Positions 9,771 to 17,778 of a stretch of 64,000 bases of DNA are shown here, piece by piece. Position 1 is the first letter of the stretch; each line of letters begins with the position of its first letter. The stretch comes from Marinomonas ushuaiensis DSM 15871 (lineage in GTDB: Bacteria > Pseudomonadota > Gammaproteobacteria > Pseudomonadales > Marinomonadaceae): NCBI RefSeq assembly GCF_000521805.1, contig NZ_JAMB01000004.1:124001-188000 (forward strand). Reading direction: 5' to 3'. A program made the position numbers and the translations under genes. Under the pieces are notes generated by a model. That model worked only from the letters and a program-made list of their open reading frames with translations. It ran no database searches and was not told the origin of the DNA.

Positions 9771-10055
9771 ATGAGTATTAAACGCGCACTTCTAAATACA
9801 GCTTTGGTTCTTGTTACTGTAGGTACATTGGCGGCATGCGGACAAGATTCTGAAGAAAACAACGTAGAAGATAGTCTCTCTAGTGCTGGTGAAACAATAG
9901 AGCAAACAATCGACAATGCTGGTGAGGCTCTAAACAATGCCGGCAATGAAGCTCATGACACAATGGATGACACTATGTCAGATGCTGGCAACGCGGTTGA
10001 AGATGCTTGTGAAGAAGTGAAAGAGGGTGTCGACGCAACTGACACGGACTGTTAA
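9771..10055 (+). CDS. small acidic lipoprotein, 94 aa
   Basis: A signal peptide with a clear lipobox (TLAAC, Cys23) shows lipid anchoring after type II signal peptidase cleavage. The mature part is acidic and built of loose heptad-like repeats around DNAGEALNNAGNEA and DDTMSDAGNAVEDA, suggesting an amphipathic helix of the entericidin or YtxH-like kind, with cysteines near the end. AAAGGAG precedes the ATG by ten bases. A candidate sigma-54 promoter lies upstream and a hairpin terminator directly after, so it is a single-gene unit. Function unknown; an envelope stress role is a guess. Confidence 0.85.
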   Translation: MSIKRALLNTALVLVTVGTLAACGQDSEENNVEDSLSSAGETIEQTIDNAGEALNNAGNEAHDTMDDTMSDAGNAVEDACEEVKEGVDATDTDC

Positions 10056-10069
10056 TTAGCAGTAAAAGT

Positions 10070-10094
10070 AAAAGGGCTGAAATCAGCCCTTTTA
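10070..10094. terminator. terminator between lipoprotein and sigma-54 activator genes
   Basis: An 11-bp stem (aaaagggctga with its complement) with a two-base loop and flanking A/T runs. It is shared by the convergent genes ending at 10055 and 10132. Confidence 0.85.
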
Positions 10095-10131
10095 TTGATG
10101 TCGCTATTAACAGCAGTTTAGGTGAAGCAGA

Positions 10132-11487
10132 TTAAATAGCCTTTATACTTTCGTATTTATCAAGTTTGTTATAAAGCGTTTTAACACTGATGCCCAATTG
10201 ATGTGCCGTATCGGTTCTGTTGCCATTATTTTGTTTTAAGGTCTTCAGAATGGCGATTTTTTCAATATCGTCCAAGCGCATTCCAAATGGTATACCAGCG
10301 GTTTTGTCTTGCTCAACTTGATGGTTTACATCATTGGTAATGAGGTGGTCTGGGTGAATGGTGTCATCCGCTAAAATGTAAGCTCGTTCGATAGCGTGTT
10401 TTAATTCACGAACATTGCCTGGCCAAACATAGTGATTGATTTTATCTAAGCTCTTTGCGGAGAACTGTTTATGTTCGCCATCTTGAGCGTTTCGATAGGC
10501 TAAAAAATGTTGTGCGAGACCACATGCGTCGCCTTCTCTGTCTCTTAATCTTGGTACCATGATAGGGAATTGTGCTAAACGAAAGTAAAGGTCTTCACGT
10601 AGGACTTCATCACGTATTGCATCATGTGGTGTGCGGTTGGTGGCCGCAACAATACGCACGTTAGCGATTTTTACTTGCTGAGCACCAACCGGCTTGTATT
10701 CACCGCTTTCTAATACTCTAAGAAGTTTTACTTGATGCTCATAAGGCATTTCAGTGACTTCATCTAGAAAAAGAGTGCCGCCTTCTGCCTGTTCAAAAAC
10801 ACCTTGATGATCTTTATGTGCACCAGTAAATGCACCTTTTACGTGACCAAACAATTCACTGTCGATCAATTCTGGGCTTAATGCGCCACAGTTGATAGCA
10901 ACAAATGGCGCTTCGGCTCGTTGGCTAAAAACGTGCAAAGTATTGGCTATTAGCTCTTTACCTGTACCGCTTTCGCCAATAATAAACGCGTTTGCTTTAG
11001 TAACGGCGACTTTACGAATCGTTTGGTACAAAGAATGCATAGCAGTTGAGGAGCCAACCAGTAATCCAAACTGATCTAAATAGCTGGTCTGTGTATTAGT
11101 GTTGCCTTTGATGGCACTTAATTCGCGAAACACATCGTCTAAAGACGACTCAATCAGTTTGAAGTGAAAAGGCGCGCGGTAATGAAAACCAGCGCCTTTA
11201 TTCATCAGCTGATCCAGTATTGGATCAGGTTCACCTTGACTGAAAAATAAAAATTCAGTTTGGTAAAAAACAGGACTGTGGATTAGCTCTTTTAATGCGA
11301 TGTCATCCAGTGAATTTACTTCGATGAGTGCCACATCACATTTTGCAAGAGTGAGTTGGTCTAGCCAATTTTCGCCTTGATGGCTGATATTGAGTTCGTA
11401 TTGACTAACACTGTTTAAAGACAATAAATTTGAAGCTAATGATGGCTCTTTAATATGCATAAATAGCTTTGGTGAAGACATTATCAT
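10132..11487 (-). CDS. sigma-54-dependent transcriptional activator with degenerate receiver domain
   Basis: A 451-residue NtrC-family protein. Residues 1-125 resemble a receiver domain, but the position expected to hold the phosphorylated aspartate reads VALIEV, giving Glu56 instead of Asp. Residues about 140-365 are the AAA+ domain: Walker A GESGTGKE (~170), the sigma-54 contact loop GAFTGA (~217), Walker B TLFLDEV, and WPGNVREL. A Fis-type helix-turn-helix (GNRTDTAHQLGISVKTLYNKL) ends the protein. It should activate sigma-54 promoters, perhaps without phosphorylation. It faces the lipoprotein gene that has such a promoter. MIMSSPK has a second possible ATG two codons in. Confidence 0.88.
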   Translation of the reverse strand: MIMSSPKLFMHIKEPSLASNLLSLNSVSQYELNISHQGENWLDQLTLAKCDVALIEVNSLDDIALKELIHSPVFYQTEFLFFSQGEPDPILDQLMNKGAGFHYRAPFHFKLIESSLDDVFRELSAIKGNTNTQTSYLDQFGLLVGSSTAMHSLYQTIRKVAVTKANAFIIGESGTGKELIANTLHVFSQRAEAPFVAINCGALSPELIDSELFGHVKGAFTGAHKDHQGVFEQAEGGTLFLDEVTEMPYEHQVKLLRVLESGEYKPVGAQQVKIANVRIVAATNRTPHDAIRDEVLREDLYFRLAQFPIMVPRLRDREGDACGLAQHFLAYRNAQDGEHKQFSAKSLDKINHYVWPGNVRELKHAIERAYILADDTIHPDHLITNDVNHQVEQDKTAGIPFGMRLDDIEKIAILKTLKQNNGNRTDTAHQLGISVKTLYNKLDKYESIKAI

Positions 11488-11650
11488 TTTCCCTGAATAT
11501 ATCGTAAGAAATTTCTGTAAGAATGGAATGGGGTCATGAAATCATAGGGTTGAAGTTGGTCATAGGCTTGTATAGGCGACTTTTCGTTAAACACGGCTTT
11601 AATCATACTTATTTGCACAAAGTTCACTCTTCTTTGAATGGAGACAGACA

Positions 11651-12169
11651 ATGGTTGATGACCAAGGCTCAAATAAGAAAGGCTCAAATCAAAATGGCTT
11701 GCATAAAAAGAGCACAGCCATATCTCGTTATTTTCATAGCGATTTACCCATTCTGTGTGACATGCTTTCGATGTGCTTTGACGGTTTTTTTGCCAATAGC
11801 TCATTGTGTGGACGCGTCAGCAATACACTAGATCGCCATGTATTTAAAAAGGTGTCTTCTTTATACCGACGATTAGCAGAGCGCTTGCTATATGGTGTAG
11901 GTCGTTTGCCAGAAGATACGGGCACCATGAACCCAGAACCGGGTTATATTGCCACTGCGTATTTGTCTGCATTGAATGCCGCAGATAAATACTTACCTAA
12001 TCGGGTAATGTCCGTGAATGGACAAGTTGTAAAGCGAATCAGTCGACTGGTTCAAAAGCTAAAGAATCGATTGTTCGCCAACATGATTGTTGATTATTTG
12101 GCCTGTATTCAAATGGTATTAGATAATGTAAAACACCAAAGAATATCGGCAAAACTTACGAAAGGATAA
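11651..12169 (+). CDS. conserved hypothetical protein, 172 aa
   Basis: No recognised family. The start is supported by GGAG seven bases before the ATG. The protein is basic and mostly helical by eye, with no signal peptide; SLYRRLAERLLYG and EPGYIATAYLSALNAADKYLP look like a folded helical core. It is divergent from the sigma-54 activator, with the two starts about 160 bases apart. A 106-codon frame on the opposite strand (11484-11804) overlaps it and was not accepted. Confidence 0.6.
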   Translation: MVDDQGSNKKGSNQNGLHKKSTAISRYFHSDLPILCDMLSMCFDGFFANSSLCGRVSNTLDRHVFKKVSSLYRRLAERLLYGVGRLPEDTGTMNPEPGYIATAYLSALNAADKYLPNRVMSVNGQVVKRISRLVQKLKNRLFANMIVDYLACIQMVLDNVKHQRISAKLTKG

Positions 12170-12263
12170 AACCTTGATAAGGGCTAAAAACACACAATGT
12201 GCCTTCAGCCTTAGAGAATTTACTTTGAAAAATAGGGATGTGTTTAACAGACTTTAGAGCGGA

Positions 12264-13019
12264 TTATTCACTGTTTACAACACGGTAATCTAGTTTCCCA
12301 ACAATCGAACCTAGCGAGTCTTGCGTAGAGACAGTAAAGCTTGCGTCGTTCTTTTCTTTGTTTGGATTGATTGTGCCAACCACCTTGTCATTCACAATAA
12401 GCTGATAGTTTTCTGCAAAGGTTACTTGTAGATCTTCAGATTTTGGATTTTCAAATAAGATATTTTCTTTTAAACGTATTACTCTTGTTTCCCCTCGAAC
12501 CCATTGTCCAACCAAAGGCTGAGCCTTGAATAATGAATCTTGGTGAGTAATTGTCGCTTCTGACAAGAAAATACGTATTAAATTTCCCTTAGTTGCCAGC
12601 TTTTGACGCTCATTAACGCGAGCATTTAGCAATGCAATATCCGTATTGGTTTTGCTTGTATAACTGCGTAGCCGTTGGACCAGTGAATCAATGTTTGCTG
12701 ATTCAATATTGGTCGCCGGTAATTCATCTGTTTTACCGACGCGCTTTTTAAGTTCAGCGTAATTTGCTTCAGCCAATTTTTTTTGTGTTTCAAGTTGCTC
12801 TAATCTTTCTTTGTTAAGCTTATCACTCTCTGAAATTGCTTTCTCTGCCACCACTTCTTCTGAAATGGTTTGTTCCGAAACATCGGTTATCTCTGCTGTT
12901 TGAGTATTTTTAATCGCTGGTTCTTCGGTTTTATCAAGGTTGAAGCTTTCTAGAATTGGCATCGAGCACGCACTTAACAAGAGCGTTGCAAGTAAAAGGC
13001 CAGTACGAAGTATAAACAT
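12264..13019 (-). CDS. lipoprotein with coiled-coil region, 251 aa
   Basis: The N-terminus MFILRTGLLLATLLLSACS is a lipoprotein signal with Cys18 as the lipidated residue. Residues about 35-140 are rich in E, K, A and L and include a probable coiled coil (NKERLEQLETQKKLAEANYAE). The C-terminal third looks like beta structure (GQWVRGETRVIRLKENI). AGGAT lies six bases before the ATG. The target compartment is the periplasmic face of a membrane, probably the outer one since no Asp follows the cysteine. No family assigned; single gene with no close operon partner. Confidence 0.8.
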   Translation of the reverse strand: MFILRTGLLLATLLLSACSMPILESFNLDKTEEPAIKNTQTAEITDVSEQTISEEVVAEKAISESDKLNKERLEQLETQKKLAEANYAELKKRVGKTDELPATNIESANIDSLVQRLRSYTSKTNTDIALLNARVNERQKLATKGNLIRIFLSEATITHQDSLFKAQPLVGQWVRGETRVIRLKENILFENPKSEDLQVTFAENYQLIVNDKVVGTINPNKEKNDASFTVSTQDSLGSIVGKLDYRVVNSE

Positions 13020-13266
13020 GTAAATAATCCTAGGATTAAGGAAAAATAAAATAAGTAACTAAGTATGAGGTATGGTGGATATTATGTCGAGCCGAAGTGG
13101 TTTTTACTCGTACGACGATATAACGAAATAATGAGTTAAGACAATCACTGACATCCATTTGACTTATGGTTTGTTTGGGAATGAATGATCGTGAAAAATA
13201 GAATGAATAAAGCGTAAGAGAGAGAGTACTCGAACGCTTATTCTTTAGTATCTTTAAATTTTGATA

Positions 13267-14028
13267 TTAGCTCTGAGAAGTATTCCACAGAATGCACTCA
13301 TCGAGCGTCACACCTTTGCCACCAAAAATATCCAACGCACTGCCAATAGTTAAATCGACTTGGCCATCAGACAAATCATGAACACGTTTTAGGTCGGCCA
13401 AAGAGCGCGCGCCACCAGCATAAGTCACAGCAACAGGGCAACCTTGACCTAACAAACGAACCAAATCTTCATCTATACCGGCTTGTAAACCTTCAACATC
13501 AGCAGCATGAATCAGAAATTCATCACAATGATCTGCTAGCTCAACAAGATTTTCGTGATTTACCTGAGTAGACGTCACTGTTTGCCAGCGATCTGTTGCA
13601 ATGTACCAGCCATCTTCTGTGCGGCGACAGCTTAGATCCAACACCAAACGGTCAGTGCCTGTTTCGCGTTTGATTTTGTCTAAGCGATCCCAAGAGAATT
13701 CACCATTTTCAAACAAATAAGAGGTGACAATAACGTGAGAAGCACCTGCTTTTAAATAGCTTTCAGCATTACTGTCTTTGACGCCACCACCGAATTGTAA
13801 TCCATTTGGATAGGCGCGTAGGGCGCTCAATGCTTCTTCTTTATTGCCTTTGCCTAAAGCAATAACATGACCACCGGTTAAACCATGTTCGCGATACATT
13901 GTCGCATAATGTTCAGCATCGTATTCGCTAATAAAATTTTCCTTGGCGCCTTTATCGTTCAGGCTACCACCTATAATTTGTTTAACCTTACCTTGATGTA
14001 AATCGATACAAGGGCGAAACTGAGTCAC
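13267..14028 (-). CDS. hisA: ProFAR isomerase, eukaryotic (yeast HIS6) type
   Basis: A 253-residue TIM barrel that follows yeast His6 rather than bacterial HisA: CIDLHQGKVKQIIGG at the start, FGGGVKD, DLSCRRTEDGWYI, WQTVTST, FLIHAADVEGL, GGARSLADLKRV and LTIGSALDIFGG all have close counterparts in the fungal enzyme. The reaction is isomerisation of ProFAR to PRFAR in histidine synthesis. It starts with GTG at 14028, with AGGAG correctly placed. No other his genes are nearby, so it is a stand-alone gene; a conventional hisA elsewhere in the genome cannot be excluded. Confidence 0.85.
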   Translation of the reverse strand: MTQFRPCIDLHQGKVKQIIGGSLNDKGAKENFISEYDAEHYATMYREHGLTGGHVIALGKGNKEEALSALRAYPNGLQFGGGVKDSNAESYLKAGASHVIVTSYLFENGEFSWDRLDKIKRETGTDRLVLDLSCRRTEDGWYIATDRWQTVTSTQVNHENLVELADHCDEFLIHAADVEGLQAGIDEDLVRLLGQGCPVAVTYAGGARSLADLKRVHDLSDGQVDLTIGSALDIFGGKGVTLDECILWNTSQS

Positions 14029-14228
14029 GTGTGCTCCTAAGAACTAATGAGTTTGAAAAATATGGAAATGAAGTTATACAGATAATAGAAGTTTCTGACA
14101 AATCAACTTTCTAATAAATGAAAAGTCATATGCCTAACAAACTTCACGAAAAGCACTTCAAAGCAAACCCATCACAAGCCTGTTATAATCGGTTTTTCAA
14201 CTCATAATCGAATCTGAAAGTCTGTCTT

Positions 14229-14642
14229 ATGTTGCAAATTACCGTCGCTGTTTCCATTCCTGATCACGAGATCGAATTGACTGCCATTCGTGCTCAAGGC
14301 GCAGGTGGGCAGAATGTGAATAAAGTGTCGTCGGCAATTCACCTGCGTTTCAACGTAGCAAACTCTTCTCTACCTGCTTTTTATAAAGAAAGACTGCTCG
14401 AGTTGAAAGATTCTCGCTTAACCAAAGACGGCGATATTGTCATTAAAGCTCAGCAGCACAGAACTCAAGAATTGAATAGAGAAGATGCTTTAGCGCGCCT
14501 AAAAGCCTTAATCCAAGAAGCGACGCGTATGCAAAAAGCCCGTCGTGCCACCAAACCCACTCGTTCTTCCCAGAAAAAACGTGTCGACCAAAAGAAACAA
14601 CAAGGACAGAAAAAAAGCCTAAGACGCAGTAATTGGGATTGA
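14229..14642 (+). CDS. arfB: alternative ribosome-rescue factor ArfB (YaeJ-type peptidyl-tRNA hydrolase)
   Basis: A 137-residue protein, the usual ArfB length. The catalytic GGQ sits at residues 26-28 in [21 protein letters not shown], the release-factor-like core. The tail from residue about 105 is very basic ([16 protein letters not shown]) and in known ArfB proteins enters the empty mRNA channel of stalled ribosomes. It releases peptides from ribosomes stalled on non-stop mRNA. Single gene. Confidence 0.93.
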   Translation: MLQITVAVSIPDHEIELTAIRAQGAGGQNVNKVSSAIHLRFNVANSSLPAFYKERLLELKDSRLTKDGDIVIKAQQHRTQELNREDALARLKALIQEATRMQKARRATKPTRSSQKKRVDQKKQQGQKKSLRRSNWD

Positions 14643-14680
14643 TTTAGCACGATACCATCTACTTATTTTTCTTATATAAG

Positions 14681-14698
14681 ATCTAATGCATATTAGAT
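14681..14698. terminator. weak hairpin after arfB
   Basis: Perfect 7-bp arms ATCTAAT/ATTAGAT around gcat, followed by ttt. It is AT-rich, so only a weak terminator for arfB is suggested. Confidence 0.35.
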
Positions 14699-14732
14699 TT
14701 TATGAATTCTTATTTTTTCCACTCTCTTTATC

Positions 14733-14746
14733 TTGATCTAACGCAA
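14733..14746 (+). promoter_or_regulatory. possible FNR/ANR-like half site upstream of cydA
   Basis: TTGAT-ctaa-CGCAA has a perfect left half of the FNR/ANR box (TTGAT-N4-ATCAA) and a poor right half. It lies 150 bases before cydA, an oxygen-controlled operon in relatives. Weak sequence support. Confidence 0.25.
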
Positions 14747-14897
14747 TGTTTTGAAATGGAACTGAGCTCATAATCTGACCTTATAGTAGCCTCAAGTCGT
14801 TTTGGGGCTTCGGTGGACGTCAGATAATAAGAACACTCAAGAAAGAGAAGTGTCAGCAAGCGTCTTTTTTTCAGTCAAATGAATAGGTTGAAATCAT

Positions 14898-16472
14898 ATG
14901 ATTAACGAAACTGTAGTGGAATTATCACGCTTTCAGTTTGCTTTCACTGCTCTGTACCATTATTTGTTTGTCCCGTTAACACTTGGGATGGCCTTCTTAC
15001 TTGCAATCATGGAATCGGTCTACGTGATTACCGGCAAGCAAGTTTACAAAGATATGGTGAAATTCTGGGGTAAGTTGTTTGGGATTAACTTTGCCTTAGG
15101 TGTGACAACAGGTTTGACGATGGAGTTCCAATTCGGAACAAATTGGTCTTATTACTCGCATTATGTTGGCGATATTTTTGGTGCACCTTTAGCCATTGAA
15201 GGCTTAATGGCTTTCTTCCTAGAATCGACATTAGTCGGTTTGTTCTTCTTTGGTTGGGATCGCCTAAGTAAAGTAAAGCATTTAATGGTGACATGGGGTG
15301 TAGCGTTAGGTTCTAACCTATCCGCATTGTGGATTTTGATTGCTAACGGTTGGATGCAAAATCCGGTTGGCTCTGAATTCAATTACGAAACCATGAGAAT
15401 GGAATTGGTCGACTTTGGCGCTTTGATTCTTAATCCAGTTGCACAGGTGAAATTTGTTCACACTGTTTCAGCAGGTTACACCACTGGTGCGATGTTCGTT
15501 CTGGTCATTTCAAGCTATTACTTATTGAAAGGCCGTGATCTTGCGTTTGCGCGTCGTTCTTTTGCGATTGCTGCAGCATTTGGTTTGGCGTCTATCCTGA
15601 GTGTTATCCTGTTGGGTGATGAATCAGGCTATGAGCTTGGCGAAGTACAAAAAGTAAAATTGGCTGCGATTGAAGCAGAATGGGAAACTCAGGAAGCCCC
15701 TGCCGATTTCACCTTGATTGGTTTTCCGAATCAAGAGCTTGAAGAGACAGAGTATGCGATAAAGATACCCGGTTTAATGGGCTTGATTGCGACTCGATCA
15801 CTTGATGGTGAAGTGGAAGGTATTAAAGAGCTTAAAGAGCATAATCGCCAACGTATTATAAACGGTATTTATGCGAACCAACTTCTTGAAAAACTTCGTA
15901 GTGGTTCAACAGACCCTCTTGTTAAATCTAACTTCGAAAAAGTAAAAGACGATCTTGGTTATGGCTTGCTTGTTACTGCCTTTAATGAAGACATTAATAA
16001 AGTAACGTCAGAAGAAATTGATCAGGCAGTGGAATATTCGATTCCTCACGTTGCGCCATTGTTCTTTGCCTTCCGTATTATGGTGGGTTGTGGCTTCTTA
16101 ATGTTGTTCGTCTTTGCAGCTGCTTTCTACCAAAACGCGCGTCGTCGCATTGGTAAGAATCCTTTGTTCCTTAAATTCATTGTTATTTGTCTGCCACTTC
16201 CTTGGATTGCCAATGAAGCCGGTTGGTTTGTTGCTGAATATGGCCGTCAGCCGTGGGCAATTGGTGAAATTTTACCTGTCCATGTTGCGGTATCTAGTTT
16301 AACAGCAACTGAAATTTGGATCAGTCTCGCAGGCTTTACTATTTTGTACACTGCATTCTTAATAGCGGAAATGTACTTGATGATTCGCTTTGCGAAACAA
16401 GGGCCTTCTAGTTTGCATACTGGACGTTACGCACTTGAACAAGAAACGGCTCAGCTGAAGCAGGAGGTGTAA
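14898..16472 (+). CDS. cydA: cytochrome bd ubiquinol oxidase subunit I
   Basis: 524 residues, matching the long-Q-loop type of E. coli (522). The axial heme b595 histidine is in [15 protein letters not shown], the Q-loop Lys/Glu pair region reads [14 protein letters not shown], and the conserved GRQPW is present ([11 protein letters not shown]). It carries hemes b558, b595 and d, and oxidises ubiquinol while reducing oxygen at the inner membrane. First gene of cydA-cydB-cydX-cydD-cydC. Its stop is one base from the cydB start, and the cydB Shine-Dalgarno lies inside its end. Confidence 0.97.
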   Translation: MINETVVELSRFQFAFTALYHYLFVPLTLGMAFLLAIMESVYVITGKQVYKDMVKFWGKLFGINFALGVTTGLTMEFQFGTNWSYYSHYVGDIFGAPLAIEGLMAFFLESTLVGLFFFGWDRLSKVKHLMVTWGVALGSNLSALWILIANGWMQNPVGSEFNYETMRMELVDFGALILNPVAQVKFVHTVSAGYTTGAMFVLVISSYYLLKGRDLAFARRSFAIAAAFGLASILSVILLGDESGYELGEVQKVKLAAIEAEWETQEAPADFTLIGFPNQELEETEYAIKIPGLMGLIATRSLDGEVEGIKELKEHNRQRIINGIYANQLLEKLRSGSTDPLVKSNFEKVKDDLGYGLLVTAFNEDINKVTSEEIDQAVEYSIPHVAPLFFAFRIMVGCGFLMLFVFAAAFYQNARRRIGKNPLFLKFIVICLPLPWIANEAGWFVAEYGRQPWAIGEILPVHVAVSSLTATEIWISLAGFTILYTAFLIAEMYLMIRFAKQGPSSLHTGRYALEQETAQLKQEV

Positions 16473-16473
16473 G

Positions 16474-17610
16474 ATGGATTACGAATTATTAAAAGTGATT
16501 TGGTGGGTATTGATCGGTGTTCTACTGATCGGCTTTGCAGTGACCGACGGTTTTGATATGGGCGTTGGTAGTTTATTAAAAGTCATTGGCGGTACTGATT
16601 CTGAACGTCGAATCATGATCAATTCGATTGCGCCTCACTGGGATGGCAACCAAGTTTGGTTCATCACCGCTGGTGGTGCATTGTTTGCGGCTTGGCCTGT
16701 TGTTTATGCAACGGCATTCTCTGGTTTCTACTTTGCGATGTTGTTGGTATTGGCGGCGTTATTCTTCCGTCCAATAGGCTTCGATTACCGTTCTAAATTA
16801 GAAAACTCGAAATGGCGTACAAGCTGGGACTGGGGCATCACGTTTGGTTCTGCTGTTCCACCGATCATTTTCGGTGTGGCGTTTGGTAACTTGTTACAAG
16901 GCGTGCCGTTTGAATTTGATCAATACATGCGCGCGACGTACACAGGTTCGTTCTTTGGCTTGTTGAATCCGTTTGGCATACTTTGTGGTCTTGTTAGCTT
17001 ACTCATGTTAATGACACAAGGCGGCGCTTGGTTGCAAATGAAAACCGATGATGTATTGCTTGCTAAGGCGGGTCGTATAACAGCGATTACAGGTGTTTTA
17101 GCTGCAGTATTGTTTATCCTTGCAGGTGTTTGGTTGGCGTTCGGAATCGATGGTTACGTGTTAACCAGCGTTATCGATGGCAATGCAGTGATAACACCTT
17201 TAATGAAAACAGCCGAAGTTCAAGCTGGCGCATGGTTAGCGAACTATGAAAAAGTACCAGCGCTTATGCTGGCACCTATTGTTGGTATCCTTGGTATGTT
17301 GTGCGCAGCATTGATGAGTGTAATGAAAAAAGGTTTCTTGTCTTTTTTAAGTTCATCATTGGGTATTGCGGGCATTATCGTTACAGCAGGCGGTTCAATG
17401 TTCCCATTCTTGATGCCTTCTTCAAGTTTCCCGAACATGAGTTTGACTATGTGGGATGCGACTTCAAGTGAAAACACCATGATGATTATGTTTGTGGTGG
17501 CTTGTATTTTCGTACCAATCGTTCTGACTTACACATTGTGGAGTTACTTCGTGATGTACGGTCGTTTAACGAAGAAACACATTGAAGAAAATAATCATTC
17601 AATGTACTAG
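16474..17610 (+). CDS. cydB: cytochrome bd ubiquinol oxidase subunit II
   Basis: 378 residues with the family's opening VIWWVLIGVLLIGFAVTDGFDMG, then about eight to nine transmembrane helices. It forms the CydAB heterodimer and holds structural quinone or an oxygen channel, depending on species. AGGAGGTG inside the cydA tail gives tight translational coupling. The 52-base gap to cydX contains a perfect hairpin. Confidence 0.97.
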   Translation: MDYELLKVIWWVLIGVLLIGFAVTDGFDMGVGSLLKVIGGTDSERRIMINSIAPHWDGNQVWFITAGGALFAAWPVVYATAFSGFYFAMLLVLAALFFRPIGFDYRSKLENSKWRTSWDWGITFGSAVPPIIFGVAFGNLLQGVPFEFDQYMRATYTGSFFGLLNPFGILCGLVSLLMLMTQGGAWLQMKTDDVLLAKAGRITAITGVLAAVLFILAGVWLAFGIDGYVLTSVIDGNAVITPLMKTAEVQAGAWLANYEKVPALMLAPIVGILGMLCAALMSVMKKGFLSFLSSSLGIAGIIVTAGGSMFPFLMPSSSFPNMSLTMWDATSSENTMMIMFVVACIFVPIVLTYTLWSYFVMYGRLTKKHIEENNHSMY

Positions 17611-17622
17611 TCATCATTTAGG

Positions 17623-17649
17623 AAGGTAGAGCATATTAAGCTCTACCTT
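17623..17649 (+). other. intercistronic hairpin between cydB and cydX
   Basis: Perfect 10-bp stem (aaggtagagc and its complement) with a seven-base loop. It ends where the cydX Shine-Dalgarno AAGGAG begins and lacks a following T run, so it looks like an mRNA stability or translation-control element rather than a terminator. Confidence 0.6.
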
Positions 17650-17662
17650 AAAGGAGTTGAAA

Positions 17663-17773
17663 ATGTGGTATTTTGCTTGGATTTTAGGTGTTCTTTTAGC
17701 CTGTTCTTTCGGTATTATCAATGCCGTTTGGTTAGAGTTTAGTGGTTATGACGGCGAAGAGGAGCAAAAGTAG
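17663..17773 (+). CDS. cydX: cytochrome bd oxidase small subunit CydX, 36 aa
   Basis: A 36-residue single-helix membrane peptide starting MWYFAWILGVLLACSFGIIN, almost identical over its first half to E. coli CydX (37 aa), with a short acidic tail (GYDGEEEQK). It stabilises CydAB and its hemes. AAGGAG lies seven bases before the ATG. It ends five bases before cydD, so it sits inside the operon. Confidence 0.96.
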   Translation: MWYFAWILGVLLACSFGIINAVWLEFSGYDGEEEQK

Positions 17774-17778
17774 ACTAA

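Noticed and set aside
11484..11804. 106-codon minus-strand open frame ending at the sigma-54 activator start
   Set aside because: It overlaps the better supported plus-strand 172-aa gene, has no ribosome site, and the translation is not protein-like.
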